Source: Burkholderiaceae bacterium (GTDB lineage: Bacteria > Pseudomonadota > Gammaproteobacteria > Burkholderiales > Burkholderiaceae_D). From it: a stretch of DNA of 64,000 nucleotides. The stretch spans positions 1 to 64,000 of the forward strand of contig JARLJG010000044.1 of assembly GCA_031291325.1 (NCBI GenBank), given 5' to 3'. The notes beneath the pieces are model-generated. The model was not told where the DNA came from and searched no databases. It was given only the letters and a program-made list of their open reading frames with translations. Position numbers and translations under genes: made by a program. This document shows positions 30,842-39,935 of this stretch, piece after piece (positions within the stretch are counted from its first letter, which is position 1; each line of letters opens with the position of its first letter).

Positions 30842-32011
30842 CTACAAATCGAAGAACGCCAGCACGTCGGCGCGATGGGCGTGGGCGTCTTTTCTGCCCA
30901 AGGCGATCAGCTCGCCCGTATAGCTGGACTCGAACAACAGATACGACGCCAGCGCGGAGCCGCGCACTTCGGTGGCGCCGATGCCGCCCAACATCATCCT
31001 GATCGGGCTTGGCAGGCTGCCTACGTGCCGGCTTGCAATGTCGTCCAGCCGTTCCGACGGAGCGATAACCAGCATCTCGATCGGCCGCAGCGGCGTCTTG
31101 GCGCGCTGTTCTTCCGTCAATACCGATAGCGTGAGGTTGACTCGGTTTGTGCGTTCGATATCGACTGCCAGGCTATCGAGAAAGATGCTCGACATCGCGT
31201 GGCCGGCGATTTGTGCCAGGCTCGGATAGTGCGCCAATTCGGTGGTTTCGCGGGCCGGTTCGGTCAAGCGGCCGGCGCCGACCACCAGCACCTTGTTGGC
31301 CCCCAAATGGATGGCTGGCGAGATCGGCGCCAATTGCCGCATCGAGCCATCGCCGAAATATTCGCTCCGACCATTGCAATAAATCGCGGTGGCCGGGAAA
31401 ATCAACGGAATCGCCGAAGACGCCAGCAAATGGTCGACCGTTATCTGGCTGCGCATGGCGACGCGTTGCATGCGTATCCACGGCTCGATTTCGGCTTCGG
31501 TTTGATAAAAGGTGATATGTTGCCCCGCTGTATACGACGAGGCAGTCACCGCCAGCGCATGCAGGGAACCGTCGAGCAGCGCTGCATCCAGGCGCGGGAA
31601 ATTCAGCATGCGGTTCAACAAGGTCACCAGCGGCGTATTGTCGAGCAGCGAATTGGGCGGATTGGCATGCCACTTGCGCAACAGCCAGCCGAACGACAGT
31701 AGCGAAAGCCATTTCGCGCCGGTGCGCATGACTCCCAGCGAGTCGGCGCGATAGACTTGTTCTACGGTGAAATTTTCCCAGACCTTCACCAGCATCTGCA
31801 AGCCTTCGGAGAAATCGTCGGCATGGCAAGCCAGCGCGGTGGCGTTGATTGCGCCGGCCGAGGTGCCGCAAATGATGTCGTAAGGATTGCGCCCGGGCCG
31901 CCAGCCGCCTTCGCCGAGTATTTCCGATATGGCCTGCAGCACACCGACCTGATAGGCCGCACGCGCACCGCCGCCGGTCAAAATCAGCCCTGTTTTCTTT
32001 TTCTCGCCCAT
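30842..32011 (-). CDS. Patatin-like phospholipase
   Basis: With the ATG at 32011 the protein has 389 residues. The oxyanion-hole loop GGGARAAY lies at 13-20, the nucleophile elbow GTSAG at 49-53 (Ser51), and the catalytic Asp is in YFGDGSMRQ, a DGS variant of the usual DGG/DGA. This matches the RssA/patatin family of serine-aspartate lipid hydrolases; C-terminal residues beyond about 300 are a family-specific extension. No signal peptide is seen, so it probably acts in the cytoplasm or at the inner membrane. An upstream in-frame ATG at 32104 would add a poorly conserved, basic extension and is less likely. It follows the dehydrogenase gene on the same strand by 95 bp. Confidence 0.88.
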   Translation of the reverse strand: MGEKKKTGLILTGGGARAAYQVGVLQAISEILGEGGWRPGRNPYDIICGTSAGAINATALACHADDFSEGLQMLVKVWENFTVEQVYRADSLGVMRTGAKWLSLLSFGWLLRKWHANPPNSLLDNTPLVTLLNRMLNFPRLDAALLDGSLHALAVTASSYTAGQHITFYQTEAEIEPWIRMQRVAMRSQITVDHLLASSAIPLIFPATAIYCNGRSEYFGDGSMRQLAPISPAIHLGANKVLVVGAGRLTEPARETTELAHYPSLAQIAGHAMSSIFLDSLAVDIERTNRVNLTLSVLTEEQRAKTPLRPIEMLVIAPSERLDDIASRHVGSLPSPIRMMLGGIGATEVRGSALASYLLFESSYTGELIALGRKDAHAHRADVLAFFDL

Positions 32012-32106
32012 TTTTGCAAGATTAGCAGGGAGTCCGGCGTTTGGGGAAGAAACGAGGGCTTGCAGGCGTAAAAACAGTGGTCGATGCGCCTGCAAACCGG
32101 GCAAGC

Positions 32107-32865
32107 TTACTTGGGCTGCATACGGATTGCACCATCCAGGCGGATGGTTTCGCCGTTCAACATCACGTTTTCGATAATGGTTTTCGCCAGATTGGCATAT
32201 TCCGCCGGTTTGCCCAGGCGCGGAGGGAAGGGCACCATGCGGCCCAACGCATCCTGCACTTCTTGCGGCATGCCCAACAGCATCGGCGTCTCGAAGATGC
32301 CCGGTGCAATCGTCATCACGCGGATGCCGTTGCGCGACAGGTCGCGCGCCATCGGCAGCGTCAGGCCGACCACGGCTGCTTTCGACGAGCCGTAGGCGGC
32401 TTGGCCGATCTGGCCGTCATAGGCGGCCACCGACGCGGTATTGATGATGACGCCGCGCTCGCCGTCGCCACTGGCTTCGGCCTTGGACATTGCATCGGCG
32501 GCCAGGCGCGCCATGTTGAAGGTGCCGACCAGGTTGATGTTGACCGTGCGCTGGAATACTTCCAGCGGATGCGGGCCATCCTTGCCGACCGTTTTCACGG
32601 CAGGGGCGACGCCGGCGCAATTGACCAATCCGCGCAGCGTGCCCAGGCTCAGCGCGGCTGCGACTACAGCCTTGCCATCGGCTTCGGACGTCACGTCGCA
32701 TTTGACGAACTTGCCCTGCAATTCTGCCGCCAGTTTTTCGCCCAATTCGACTTGCACATCGGCCAGCACGACCTTGCCGCCGTTTTCGACGATCATGCGA
32801 GCGGTTGCCGCGCCCAATCCCGAAGCGCCGCCGGTGATAATGAATACGTTGTTTGCTATTTGCAT
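32107..32865 (-). CDS. Short-chain dehydrogenase, 3-hydroxyacyl-CoA dehydrogenase type
   Basis: The 252-residue protein has the NAD-binding glycine motif TGGASGLG at residues 11-18, the NAG-equivalent NCAGVAPA, and catalytic Tyr and Lys in [13 protein letters not shown]. The pattern [22 protein letters not shown] and the ending [15 protein letters not shown] are those of the type II 3-hydroxyacyl-CoA dehydrogenase (HSD17B10-like) group, which oxidises hydroxyacyl-CoA in fatty-acid or branched-chain amino-acid breakdown. No other beta-oxidation gene is in the window; the patatin gene downstream could supply fatty acids, but that is a guess. Confidence 0.88.
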   Translation of the reverse strand: MQIANNVFIITGGASGLGAATARMIVENGGKVVLADVQVELGEKLAAELQGKFVKCDVTSEADGKAVVAAALSLGTLRGLVNCAGVAPAVKTVGKDGPHPLEVFQRTVNINLVGTFNMARLAADAMSKAEASGDGERGVIINTASVAAYDGQIGQAAYGSSKAAVVGLTLPMARDLSRNGIRVMTIAPGIFETPMLLGMPQEVQDALGRMVPFPPRLGKPAEYANLAKTIIENVMLNGETIRLDGAIRMQPK

Positions 32866-32933
32866 ATTTTCCTCTTTTGAGATGTTCGTCGGTTTCCCGA
32901 TGCTTGACTTACGTTCTGACGCTAGGCACTATG

Positions 32934-32963
32934 CTCCCCTCTCCCGCCTGCGGGAGAGGGGAG
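32934..32963. repeat. REP-like palindrome, copy with 14-bp stem
   Basis: A perfect 14-bp stem with a 2-base loop (CTCCCCTCTCCCGC and its complement). It shares the 11-bp core with the copy at 1314-1337 and lies between the dehydrogenase gene and hppA. Confidence 0.75.
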
Positions 32964-33030
32964 AAAGGCCTGTGATGCTAGTTACGTTTACGTAAACGTC
33001 ACCAACCGGCAATTGTAGCGAGTTTTGGAG

Positions 33031-33060
33031 AAAAAGAAAAAGGCAGCTTGCGCTGCCTTC
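33031..33060 (-). terminator. Terminator of hppA
   Basis: The 8-bp stem AAGGCAGC/GCTGCCTT (33040-33059) with a 4-base loop is followed on the minus strand by a T-rich run (TTTTTCTTTTT). It lies 23 bases after the hppA stop. Confidence 0.85.
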
Positions 33061-33082
33061 TTCCCACGACATGCCGCCGGAA

Positions 33083-35353
33083 CTACGGTTTTGCCGGCGC
33101 AGGCATGCTAGCCGAACCGGACGCAGCCGGAGCAGCGCTTGCCGCAGCGCTTTCGGTCGGAGCGGGTGCTGCCGAAGCGGCTGGCGCTGCCGCGCCTTCC
33201 GAAGCCGCCGCTGGCACTGGAGCTGCCGGTGCGCTGGCCATTGCCGAGGTCGAAGCCGGTGCGCTGATGGCGACCGGCGTAACCGGCGTTGCATTGCCGA
33301 TTTGCAAGCCGACTGCCGGCAACAGCGGCACGATCAACAGCGCCACGATATTGATGATCTTGATCAACGGATTGACGGCAGGGCCGGCGGTATCCTTGTA
33401 CGGGTCGCCAACGGTGTCGCCGGTCACGGCAGCTTTATGCGCTTCCGAGCCCTTGCCGCCGAAGTGGCCGTCTTCGATATATTTCTTGGCGTTATCCCAA
33501 GCGCCGCCGCCGGTCGTCATCGAAATCGCCACGAACAGGCCGGTAATGATCGCGCCCATCAGCAAGCCGCCCAGGGCTGCCGGTCCGAGTATCATGCCGA
33601 CCAGGATCGGTGCAACCACTGGCAACAACGACGGCACGATCATTTCCTTGATCGCTGCGGTGGTCAGCATGTCGACCGCCTTGTCATACTCGGGCTTGCC
33701 GCTGCCGTCCATGATGCCCTTGATATCGCGGAACTGGCGGCGCACTTCGACCACCACAGCGCCGGCGGCGCGGCCAACCGCTTCCATCGCCATCGCGCCG
33801 AACAGGTAAGGAATCAAGCCGCCGATGAACAGGCCGACAATTACCATCGGGCTGGACAAGTCGAACAAGGTATGTTTGCCGACCGAGTCGAGCGCATGGG
33901 TGTAATCGGCAAACAGCACCAGGGCGGCCAGACCGGCAGAACCGATCGCATAACCCTTGGTGACGGCCTTGGTGGTATTGCCGACAGCGTCGAGCGGGTC
34001 GGTAATGGCGCGCACCGATTCCGGCATGTGCGACATTTCGGCGATGCCGCCGGCGTTATCGGTGATCGGGCCATAGGCGTCGAGTGCCACAATAATACCG
34101 GCCATCGACAACATCGAAGTCGCGGCAATCGCGATGCCGTACAAGCCGGCGCCGCACAGGCTGCCCAACCAATACGAAACCAGGATCGCAACGCATACCG
34201 ACAGCACCGGGTAGGCAGTCGATTTCATCGACACGCCCAAGCCGGCGATGATGTTGGTGCCGTGGCCGGTGGTCGAAGCTTCGGCGACGTGCTGCACCGG
34301 CTTGAATTCGGTGCCGGTGTAATACTCGGTGATGTAGACCATCAAGCCGGTCAAGACGATGCCGACCACGGCTGCGCCCATCATCGGCACGCGCATCGGT
34401 TCCGGCAAGACGTTCCAGGTGACGATGGCAAAGCCGACCAGCGACAAGCCGGCGGCCCACCACAGCCCGGTATACAGGGCCGACATGATTTTCTTGCCGG
34501 GTTGCGCCTTGACCATCGAACAGCCGATGATCGACGCGATGATCGACACCCCGCCCAACAACAACGGATACAGCGCCGCGATCTTTTCGTAGCCGGTAAT
34601 CAGCAGCGTGCCCAGCAACATGGTTGCAATCAGCGTCACCACGTAGGTTTCAAACAAGTCGGCGGCCATGCCGGCGCAGTCGCCGACGTTGTCGCCGACG
34701 TTATCGGCGATCACCGCCGGATTGCGCGGGTCGTCTTCCGGGATGCCGGCTTCGACCTTGCCAACCAGGTCGGCGCCGACGTCTGCGCCCTTGGTGAAAA
34801 TGCCGCCGCCCAAACGCGCGAAAATCGAAATCAGCGAAGCGCCGAAGGCCAGCCCGATCAACGGTTTGATCAAGTCGTGCAGATGGGTGTCGTCGCCGGT
34901 TGCGCCCGCCGTCAGATACCAGAAGAACGCGGTTACGCCCAACAGGCCCAGGCCGACCACCAGCATGCCGGTGATCGCGCCGCCCTTGAAGGCGACGTTC
35001 AAGGCCTCGTTCATGCCCTTGGTGGCTGCTTGCGCGGTGCGCACGTTGGCGCGCACCGACACGTTCATGCCGATGAAGCCGCAGGCGCCCGACAATACCG
35101 CGCCGAGGAAGAAGCCGATCGCAGTCGAGACGCCAAGACCGACCGCGATGGCGATGACGATCACCACGCCGACGATGCCGATGGTGCGGTATTGGCGCGC
35201 CAGATAGGCTGCCGCACCCTGTTGAATTGCGCTTGCAATGCTTTGCATTACCTCGTTGCCTGCATCCTGCTTCAGAATCCAGCTACGCGAGACCAAGCCA
35301 TAGATGACGGCGATTAAACCGCATGCCAAGGCGAACCACAAACCTGCTGCCAT
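33083..35353 (-). CDS. hppA: Membrane-bound proton-pumping pyrophosphatase (K+-independent type)
   Basis: The start is the ATG at 35353, preceded by GAGGAG, giving 756 residues; the frame is open further upstream but without a site. About 16 membrane spans are predicted. The pyrophosphate-binding motif [13 protein letters not shown] and acidic partner motifs such as [12 protein letters not shown] are intact. The [10 protein letters not shown] segment carries the Lys (and following Thr) typical of potassium-independent, proton-pumping enzymes; potassium-dependent ones have Ala. It hydrolyses pyrophosphate to pump protons over the inner membrane. An unusual C-terminal tail of about 70 residues, rich in Ala, Ser and Pro, follows the last span. 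It is a single-gene unit with a structured upstream region. Confidence 0.93.
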   Translation of the reverse strand: MAAGLWFALACGLIAVIYGLVSRSWILKQDAGNEVMQSIASAIQQGAAAYLARQYRTIGIVGVVIVIAIAVGLGVSTAIGFFLGAVLSGACGFIGMNVSVRANVRTAQAATKGMNEALNVAFKGGAITGMLVVGLGLLGVTAFFWYLTAGATGDDTHLHDLIKPLIGLAFGASLISIFARLGGGIFTKGADVGADLVGKVEAGIPEDDPRNPAVIADNVGDNVGDCAGMAADLFETYVVTLIATMLLGTLLITGYEKIAALYPLLLGGVSIIASIIGCSMVKAQPGKKIMSALYTGLWWAAGLSLVGFAIVTWNVLPEPMRVPMMGAAVVGIVLTGLMVYITEYYTGTEFKPVQHVAEASTTGHGTNIIAGLGVSMKSTAYPVLSVCVAILVSYWLGSLCGAGLYGIAIAATSMLSMAGIIVALDAYGPITDNAGGIAEMSHMPESVRAITDPLDAVGNTTKAVTKGYAIGSAGLAALVLFADYTHALDSVGKHTLFDLSSPMVIVGLFIGGLIPYLFGAMAMEAVGRAAGAVVVEVRRQFRDIKGIMDGSGKPEYDKAVDMLTTAAIKEMIVPSLLPVVAPILVGMILGPAALGGLLMGAIITGLFVAISMTTGGGAWDNAKKYIEDGHFGGKGSEAHKAAVTGDTVGDPYKDTAGPAVNPLIKIINIVALLIVPLLPAVGLQIGNATPVTPVAISAPASTSAMASAPAAPVPAAASEGAAAPAASAAPAPTESAAASAAPAASGSASMPAPAKP

Positions 35354-35451
35354 ATCCACTCCTCCTCGATTTAAGACAAAGTTATGAGCGCCTCGACCCG
35401 TCGCATGCCTTGCTTGAAACCGCATGGCGGCGCGTGTTGACGCCCTGATAC

Positions 35452-35528
35452 CAAGTGCTGCATCTCGACTGGCAGCACTTGACATCGACGATTCGACCAT
35501 GGACGAATCGGCAAGCATCAAGTGCTGC
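35452..35528. promoter_or_regulatory. Three copies of CAAGTGCTGC upstream of hppA
   Basis: CAAGTGCTGC is at 35452-35461, inverted at 35472-35481 (perfect 10-bp arms, 10-base loop), and again direct at 35519-35528. A second inverted repeat, CGATTCG (35489-35495) with CGAATCG (35504-35510), is nested between them. The block lies about 100-175 bp before the hppA start, so it could be an operator or part of a folded leader. I know no factor that matches. Confidence 0.4.
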
Positions 35529-35623
35529 TGCAAAATTCCTTGTTACCCTGTATAACTTCCCCCAACCGCGATCGCCTTCTTCGCGGCCTGGCCATTTGCG
35601 TTCGTGCGACGCAATACGACCAT

Positions 35624-35653
35624 AAAAAAAGCGGACACTAAGTCCGCTTTCTT
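35624..35653 (-). terminator. Terminator of adk
   Basis: The perfect 9-bp stem AAAGCGGAC/GTCCGCTTT with a 5-base loop starts directly after the adk stop, and on the minus strand the stem ends in TTTTTTT. Confidence 0.9.
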
Positions 35654-36352
<699 letters not shown>

Positions 36353-36506
36353 TTAAGCTCACCGCGAAGTAAGCTTTATAACACACAAACTTTTCACCAA
36401 ACTTACCACAGAATTGCACCAAATCGACTCTTTCCGGGCGATTTGATCTGGAAGTGTGTTAACTTTGCCAAAAAACAGTGCTTCAGCCTGGTTATCAAGC
36501 CATCTG

Positions 36507-37259
36507 TCATGCATCGAAATGAGTTTGCACGCGCGCTAAATCTTCAGGCGTATCGACGCCGGCAATAGGTGTCGAATCGGCAACGTGCACCGCAATCGGC
36601 AAGCCATGCCATAACACCCGCAATTGTTCCAAGGCCTCGATCTGTTCCAATGGCGACACGGCCAGGCTGGAGTAAGCTTGCAAGAATGCATTTTGGTACG
36701 CATACAGCCCGATATGGCGCAGCGGACGGTAGCCGGACGGCAGGTCGCTGTGCGATTGCGCAAAGCCGTCGCGATGCCAGGGAATGGTCGCCCGTGAAAA
36801 ATACAGCGCCTGCCCGGCCCGGTTCAAGACCACCTTGACGCAATTCGGGTTGAACGCTTCGGTGATGCGGTCGATCGTGTGGGCGGCGGTCGCCATCGGC
36901 ACGCCCGCAACGATCAAGGCGGCGGTGGCGGCGATCAAGGCCGGGTCTATCATCGGTTCGTCGCCTTGCACATTGACCACCACGGCGTCGGCGGACAAAC
37001 CGAGCGCGGCGGCCACTTCGGCGATGCGGTCGGTGCCGGACGGATGATCGGCGCGCGTCATTTGCGCGTCGATACCGTGCGCGCGGCAGGCCGCCGCGAT
37101 GTCGGCGTGGTCGGTTGCGACAATCACACGCTCGGCGCCGGCTTGCGCCGCGCGTTCGGCGGTGCGCACCACCATCGGCTTGCCGCCCAAGTCCGCCAGC
37201 GGCTTGTTGGGCAGGCGCGTCGACGCCATGCGCGCGGGAATGACTACGGTAAACGTCAT
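36507..37259 (-). CDS. kdsB: 3-deoxy-manno-octulosonate cytidylyltransferase
   Basis: The start is the ATG at 37259, giving 250 residues, the usual KdsB length. The nucleotide-binding N-terminus [19 protein letters not shown] is diagnostic, followed by [12 protein letters not shown], which binds metal and CTP, and the C-terminal [14 protein letters not shown]. It activates KDO with CTP for lipopolysaccharide core synthesis. It is 15 bp behind the Trm112 gene in the conserved exbB-exbD-lpxK-Trm112-kdsB unit, so the lipid A and KDO steps are expressed together. Confidence 0.96.
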   Translation of the reverse strand: MTFTVVIPARMASTRLPNKPLADLGGKPMVVRTAERAAQAGAERVIVATDHADIAAACRAHGIDAQMTRADHPSGTDRIAEVAAALGLSADAVVVNVQGDEPMIDPALIAATAALIVAGVPMATAAHTIDRITEAFNPNCVKVVLNRAGQALYFSRATIPWHRDGFAQSHSDLPSGYRPLRHIGLYAYQNAFLQAYSSLAVSPLEQIEALEQLRVLWHGLPIAVHVADSTPIAGVDTPEDLARVQTHFDA

Positions 37260-37273
37260 ACAGCCACCGTCGC

Positions 37274-37468
37274 TTAGTTGTCGGTCGGTGTCGCCGCTTC
37301 GGCGGCTTGCAAATCGCGCGCCTGATCTGCCCACATGATGGGAATGCCATCGCGGATCGGGTAGGCCAGTTTGTCGGCATTGCAGATCAACTCTTGCGCC
37401 TTCTTGTCGTGCTTCAGCGGCCCCTTGCAGATCGGGCAAACCAGGATGTCAAGCAGTCGTGTATCCAC
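37274..37468 (-). CDS. Trm112 family protein
   Basis: The protein is 64 residues from a GTG start at 37468, which has GGAG seven bases upstream; a 75-residue version from ATG 37501 lies wholly inside lpxK and is less likely. [19 protein letters not shown] with the CPxC pair, a third Cys in [19 protein letters not shown], and the length fit the Trm112/YcaR family. In other organisms Trm112 activates methyltransferases; in bacteria the partner is poorly known. The start overlaps the end of lpxK by 20 bp. The position between lpxK and kdsB is standard for proteobacteria. Confidence 0.9.
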   Translation of the reverse strand: MDTRLLDILVCPICKGPLKHDKKAQELICNADKLAYPIRDGIPIMWADQARDLQAAEAATPTDN

Positions 37469-38480
37469 GTAATTTCTCCAATATTCGTTCGGCCAGCGCA
37501 TCGTCGAGTTGCGCGCTTACCGGGACGACCCACAACCTGGGATCGTCGCGCAATGCCGCAATATGCCGACATTTTACTGCATCCTTCTCGGTTATCAGGA
37601 TCAAATCGGCAGCCGTTGCGGCAAACGAATAGTCGCTGAAGTCGAAGTGATCGGGCAAGGCAATCGCCTCGAAGCTCAATCCGGCGTTGCGCAACATCTG
37701 GAAGAAGCGCTCGGGATGGCCGATGCCGGCGGCGGCGGCGATGCGTTGCGCCGGTATTGTGCGTTGCAATGCGGTCAGCGAAATCGATTGCGCGCTGTCG
37801 GTCAATTTTTCGGCATGGCCGCCGAGCAAGCGCATTTGCAGCGCTCCTTGCGGCCAATCGAGCGAGCGTGCGGCGGCGTTGACGACGGTAAAGTCGCGTC
37901 GGCGCGAAGCCGGTTCGCGCAACGGCCCCGCAGGCAGCAGCCAGCCGTTGCCGCCCAAGCGGGCGTCGAACAACACGATTTCGACATCGCGCTGCAATGC
38001 ATAATGCTGCAAGCCGTCGTCGGAAACGATCACATTGACTTGCGGATTGGCGGCCAGCAAAGCCTGGGCGGCGGCGACCCGGTTGCGGCCCACCACGACC
38101 GGGCAGCGCGCGTGTTGAAAAATCAGCAAGGGTTCGTCGCCCACCTGCTGCGGCGTCGACGTTGCGGCGACGGCGATTGCGCCCTCGTGCCGCGCGCCGT
38201 GCCCGCGCGACACCACGCCAGGTTGGTAGCCGGCTTGTTGCAACGCTTGCACCAGCCAAATCGTCAGTGGAGTCTTGCCGGTGCCGCCGACAAAGATGTT
38301 GCCGACCACGATCACCGGAACCGGCAGGCGTTCGGACTTCAGCACGCCCAAGCGGTACAAGGCGCGGCGCGCGGCACTCAGGAGAGCATACAGCCAGGAC
38401 AGCGGCAAGAGCAGGCAAGCCGCCGGTCCGCGCCGCAGCCAGGTGCGGGCGAACCAGGATTCCAGCCTATTTTTTGCCAC
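37449..38480 (-). CDS. lpxK: Tetraacyldisaccharide 4'-kinase
   Basis: The 343-residue protein has an N-terminal membrane-associated helix ([19 protein letters not shown]), a P-loop in [17 protein letters not shown] (about 57-73), and the SRGHGAR segment that follows in Lpx[21 protein letters not shown] carries the acidic catalytic residues, and [11 protein letters not shown] is a further family mark. LpxK phosphorylates the lipid A disaccharide at the cytoplasmic face. The start overlaps the end of exbD by 14 bp. Confidence 0.95.
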   Translation of the reverse strand: MAKNRLESWFARTWLRRGPAACLLLPLSWLYALLSAARRALYRLGVLKSERLPVPVIVVGNIFVGGTGKTPLTIWLVQALQQAGYQPGVVSRGHGARHEGAIAVAATSTPQQVGDEPLLIFQHARCPVVVGRNRVAAAQALLAANPQVNVIVSDDGLQHYALQRDVEIVLFDARLGGNGWLLPAGPLREPASRRRDFTVVNAAARSLDWPQGALQMRLLGGHAEKLTDSAQSISLTALQRTIPAQRIAAAAGIGHPERFFQMLRNAGLSFEAIALPDHFDFSDYSFAATAADLILITEKDAVKCRHIAALRDDPRLWVVPVSAQLDDALAERILEKLRGYTTA

Positions 38481-38901
38481 TCGTGTGAGCGAACGTCACT
38501 TTGTCGAAGCCGGCCAGACGCGCCGCCTCCAGCACGTTGATGACCGACTGGTGCGAAGCCAGGCCGTCGGCATTGATGGTGATGATTGGATCCTTGCCGG
38601 CATCGCCTTTTTCGTTCGAGATTCTCTTCAACTCGTCGGCCAGGGCCGGCGAATCGGTGGCCGACACCGGCGCATTGTTGATCGCGTAATGGCCTTGGGT
38701 GTCGACCGCCACGTTGATTTCAAACGGCGCTTCCACCGTCTTGTCCGGGTCGGTCGTGGTCGGCAGCGTAATCTGCAGCGACGTGACTTTGCTATACGTG
38801 GTGGTCACCATCATGAAGATCAGGATCACCAACAAGACATCGATGAACGGAATCAAGTTGATTTCCAGTTCTTCGCGTCCTTTGCCTTTGCGAAAATCCA
38901 T
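38467..38901 (-). CDS. exbD: ExbD/TolR family protein (lpxK-linked)
   Basis: A 144-residue protein with a short cytoplasmic N-terminus, a single membrane helix containing the essential Asp21 (NLIPFIDVLLVILIFMM), and a periplasmic domain. It is the proton-coupled partner of ExbB in energising outer-membrane processes. It is linked with exbB upstream (16-bp gap) and lpxK downstream (14-bp overlap), the standard betaproteobacterial arrangement. It differs from the second ExbD at 62616-63026, which belongs to the TonB operon. Confidence 0.92.
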   Translation of the reverse strand: MDFRKGKGREELEINLIPFIDVLLVILIFMMVTTTYSKVTSLQITLPTTTDPDKTVEAPFEINVAVDTQGHYAINNAPVSATDSPALADELKRISNEKGDAGKDPIITINADGLASHQSVINVLEAARLAGFDKVTFAHTSGKK

Positions 38902-38917
38902 GCTAATCCTTAGCTTG

Positions 38918-39526
38918 TTACTTGCGCACGCCGTGCACGATGTCGACGAACTTCACCGCCTGCTGTTCCATTTCGATGATGAAGCTGTCCACCTGCGCGC
39001 GGAAATGGCGGTAAAACACCAATGTCGGCATCGCAATCGCCAGCCCGAAGCCGGTATTGTAGAGCGCCACCGAAATCCCGTGCGCCAGCTCGGCCGGATT
39101 GCTGCCGACCGAATTTTGCGCGCCGAAAATCTCGATCATGCCGACCACGGTGCCGAACAAGCCCATCAAAGGAGCCAGGGTCGCAATGGTGCCCAGCGTC
39201 GTCAAGAAGCGCTCCAGTTCGTGCGCGGCGCCGCGCCCGGCTTCCTCGATCGATTCCTTCATCGCTTCGCGCGGCGAATCGACGTTGCGCAAACCGGCTG
39301 CCAATACGCGGCCCAGCGGGGAATTTTGCTCCAGGGTATTGATGACGTTACTGTCGACCTTGCCATTTTGATGGACGCGAATCACTTCCTGAAGCAGGTT
39401 GGGCGGCAAGACGCGCTTGCTGCGCAGGTACAACAACCGTTCGATAATCAGTGCCATTCCGATGACGGAGGCAATCAACAACATATAAATTGGCCAGCCG
39501 GCGGCTAGAAGTATGGACAGCAGCAA
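38918..39526 (-). CDS. exbB: ExbB/TolQ/MotA family protein (lpxK-linked)
   Basis: The 202-residue protein has three membrane spans: an N-terminal one (residues 5-30) and a pair in the C-terminal half with GTIATLAPLMGLFGTVVGMIE and GISVALYNTGFGLAIAMPTL, which form the pore-lining helices around ExbD. The long cytoplasmic loop lies between them. It is the first gene of the exbB-exbD-lpxK-Trm112-kdsB unit. About 75-98 bp upstream is a perfect 10-bp palindrome. Confidence 0.92.
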   Translation of the reverse strand: MLLSILLAAGWPIYMLLIASVIGMALIIERLLYLRSKRVLPPNLLQEVIRVHQNGKVDSNVINTLEQNSPLGRVLAAGLRNVDSPREAMKESIEEAGRGAAHELERFLTTLGTIATLAPLMGLFGTVVGMIEIFGAQNSVGSNPAELAHGISVALYNTGFGLAIAMPTLVFYRHFRAQVDSFIIEMEQQAVKFVDIVHGVRK

Positions 39527-39601
39527 AAAAGACTCCTTGGACGATGTTCACAGATGACTTGCATCCCATTCCGTCAACGCATGGCTCAACATTAGCGCCC
39601 A

Positions 39602-39624
39602 TTAACGGCATCGAATGCCGTTAA
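39602..39624. promoter_or_regulatory. Perfect palindrome upstream of exbB
   Basis: TTAACGGCAT, a 3-base spacer CGA, then ATGCCGTTAA: a perfect 10-bp inverted repeat 76 bases before the exbB ATG. No T-run follows on either side, so a binding site for a dimeric regulator fits better than a terminator. The factor is unknown. Confidence 0.4.
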
Positions 39625-39897
39625 GTCACGGAAAAGTGCACTAGGTGCAGAATGTAACTTGTTGAGCCTTTGGGAGCAAGTCTGAAAGTAAGACAAATGG
39701 TAACCGAACTGTTGCATTCGCAGGTTTTTCGACGCTAATCGATTGTTTTCATTGAATATTGTGAAATTCGGCAAGTCAGTTGCCTGATTCCTTATTTTTC
39801 AAGATGGCGTTCTTGCAACAATGCGCTTTCCACTCGGTTGGGCTGCAAAGCCCGGCATTAGTTCTATTCTTGATGCTGCTTTTTATACCACAGAGAA

Positions 39898-39923
39898 CTG
39901 CCAACCCCGGGCGAGGTTGGCAG
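39898..39923 (-). terminator. Terminator of the encapsulin-desulfurase operon
   Basis: The perfect 9-bp stem CTGCCAACC/GGTTGGCAG with an 8-base G+C-rich loop begins 13 bases after the desulfurase stop. On the minus strand it is followed by a modest T-rich stretch (TTCTCT). Confidence 0.65.
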
Positions 39924-39935
39924 GAAGTGCAACGG

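Larger units (their letters stand above)
39527..39935. other. Intergenic stretch between exbB and the cysteine desulfurase gene
   Basis: I see no credible gene in these 409 bases. They hold a terminator for the desulfurase operon at the high-coordinate end and one palindrome near exbB. The rest is AT-richer than the surroundings and presumably carries the exbB promoter. Confidence 0.6.

Noticed and set aside
32061-32095. TTGCAGGCG / CGCCTGCAA inverted repeat between patatin and dehydrogenase genes
   Set aside because: The arms are 9 bp but the loop is 18 bases and no T-run follows. It is probably chance or a weak structure.
39592-39774. A 60-codon minus-strand open frame upstream of exbB
   Set aside because: It has no ribosome-binding site or recognisable motif, and its 3' end runs over the palindrome at 39602.
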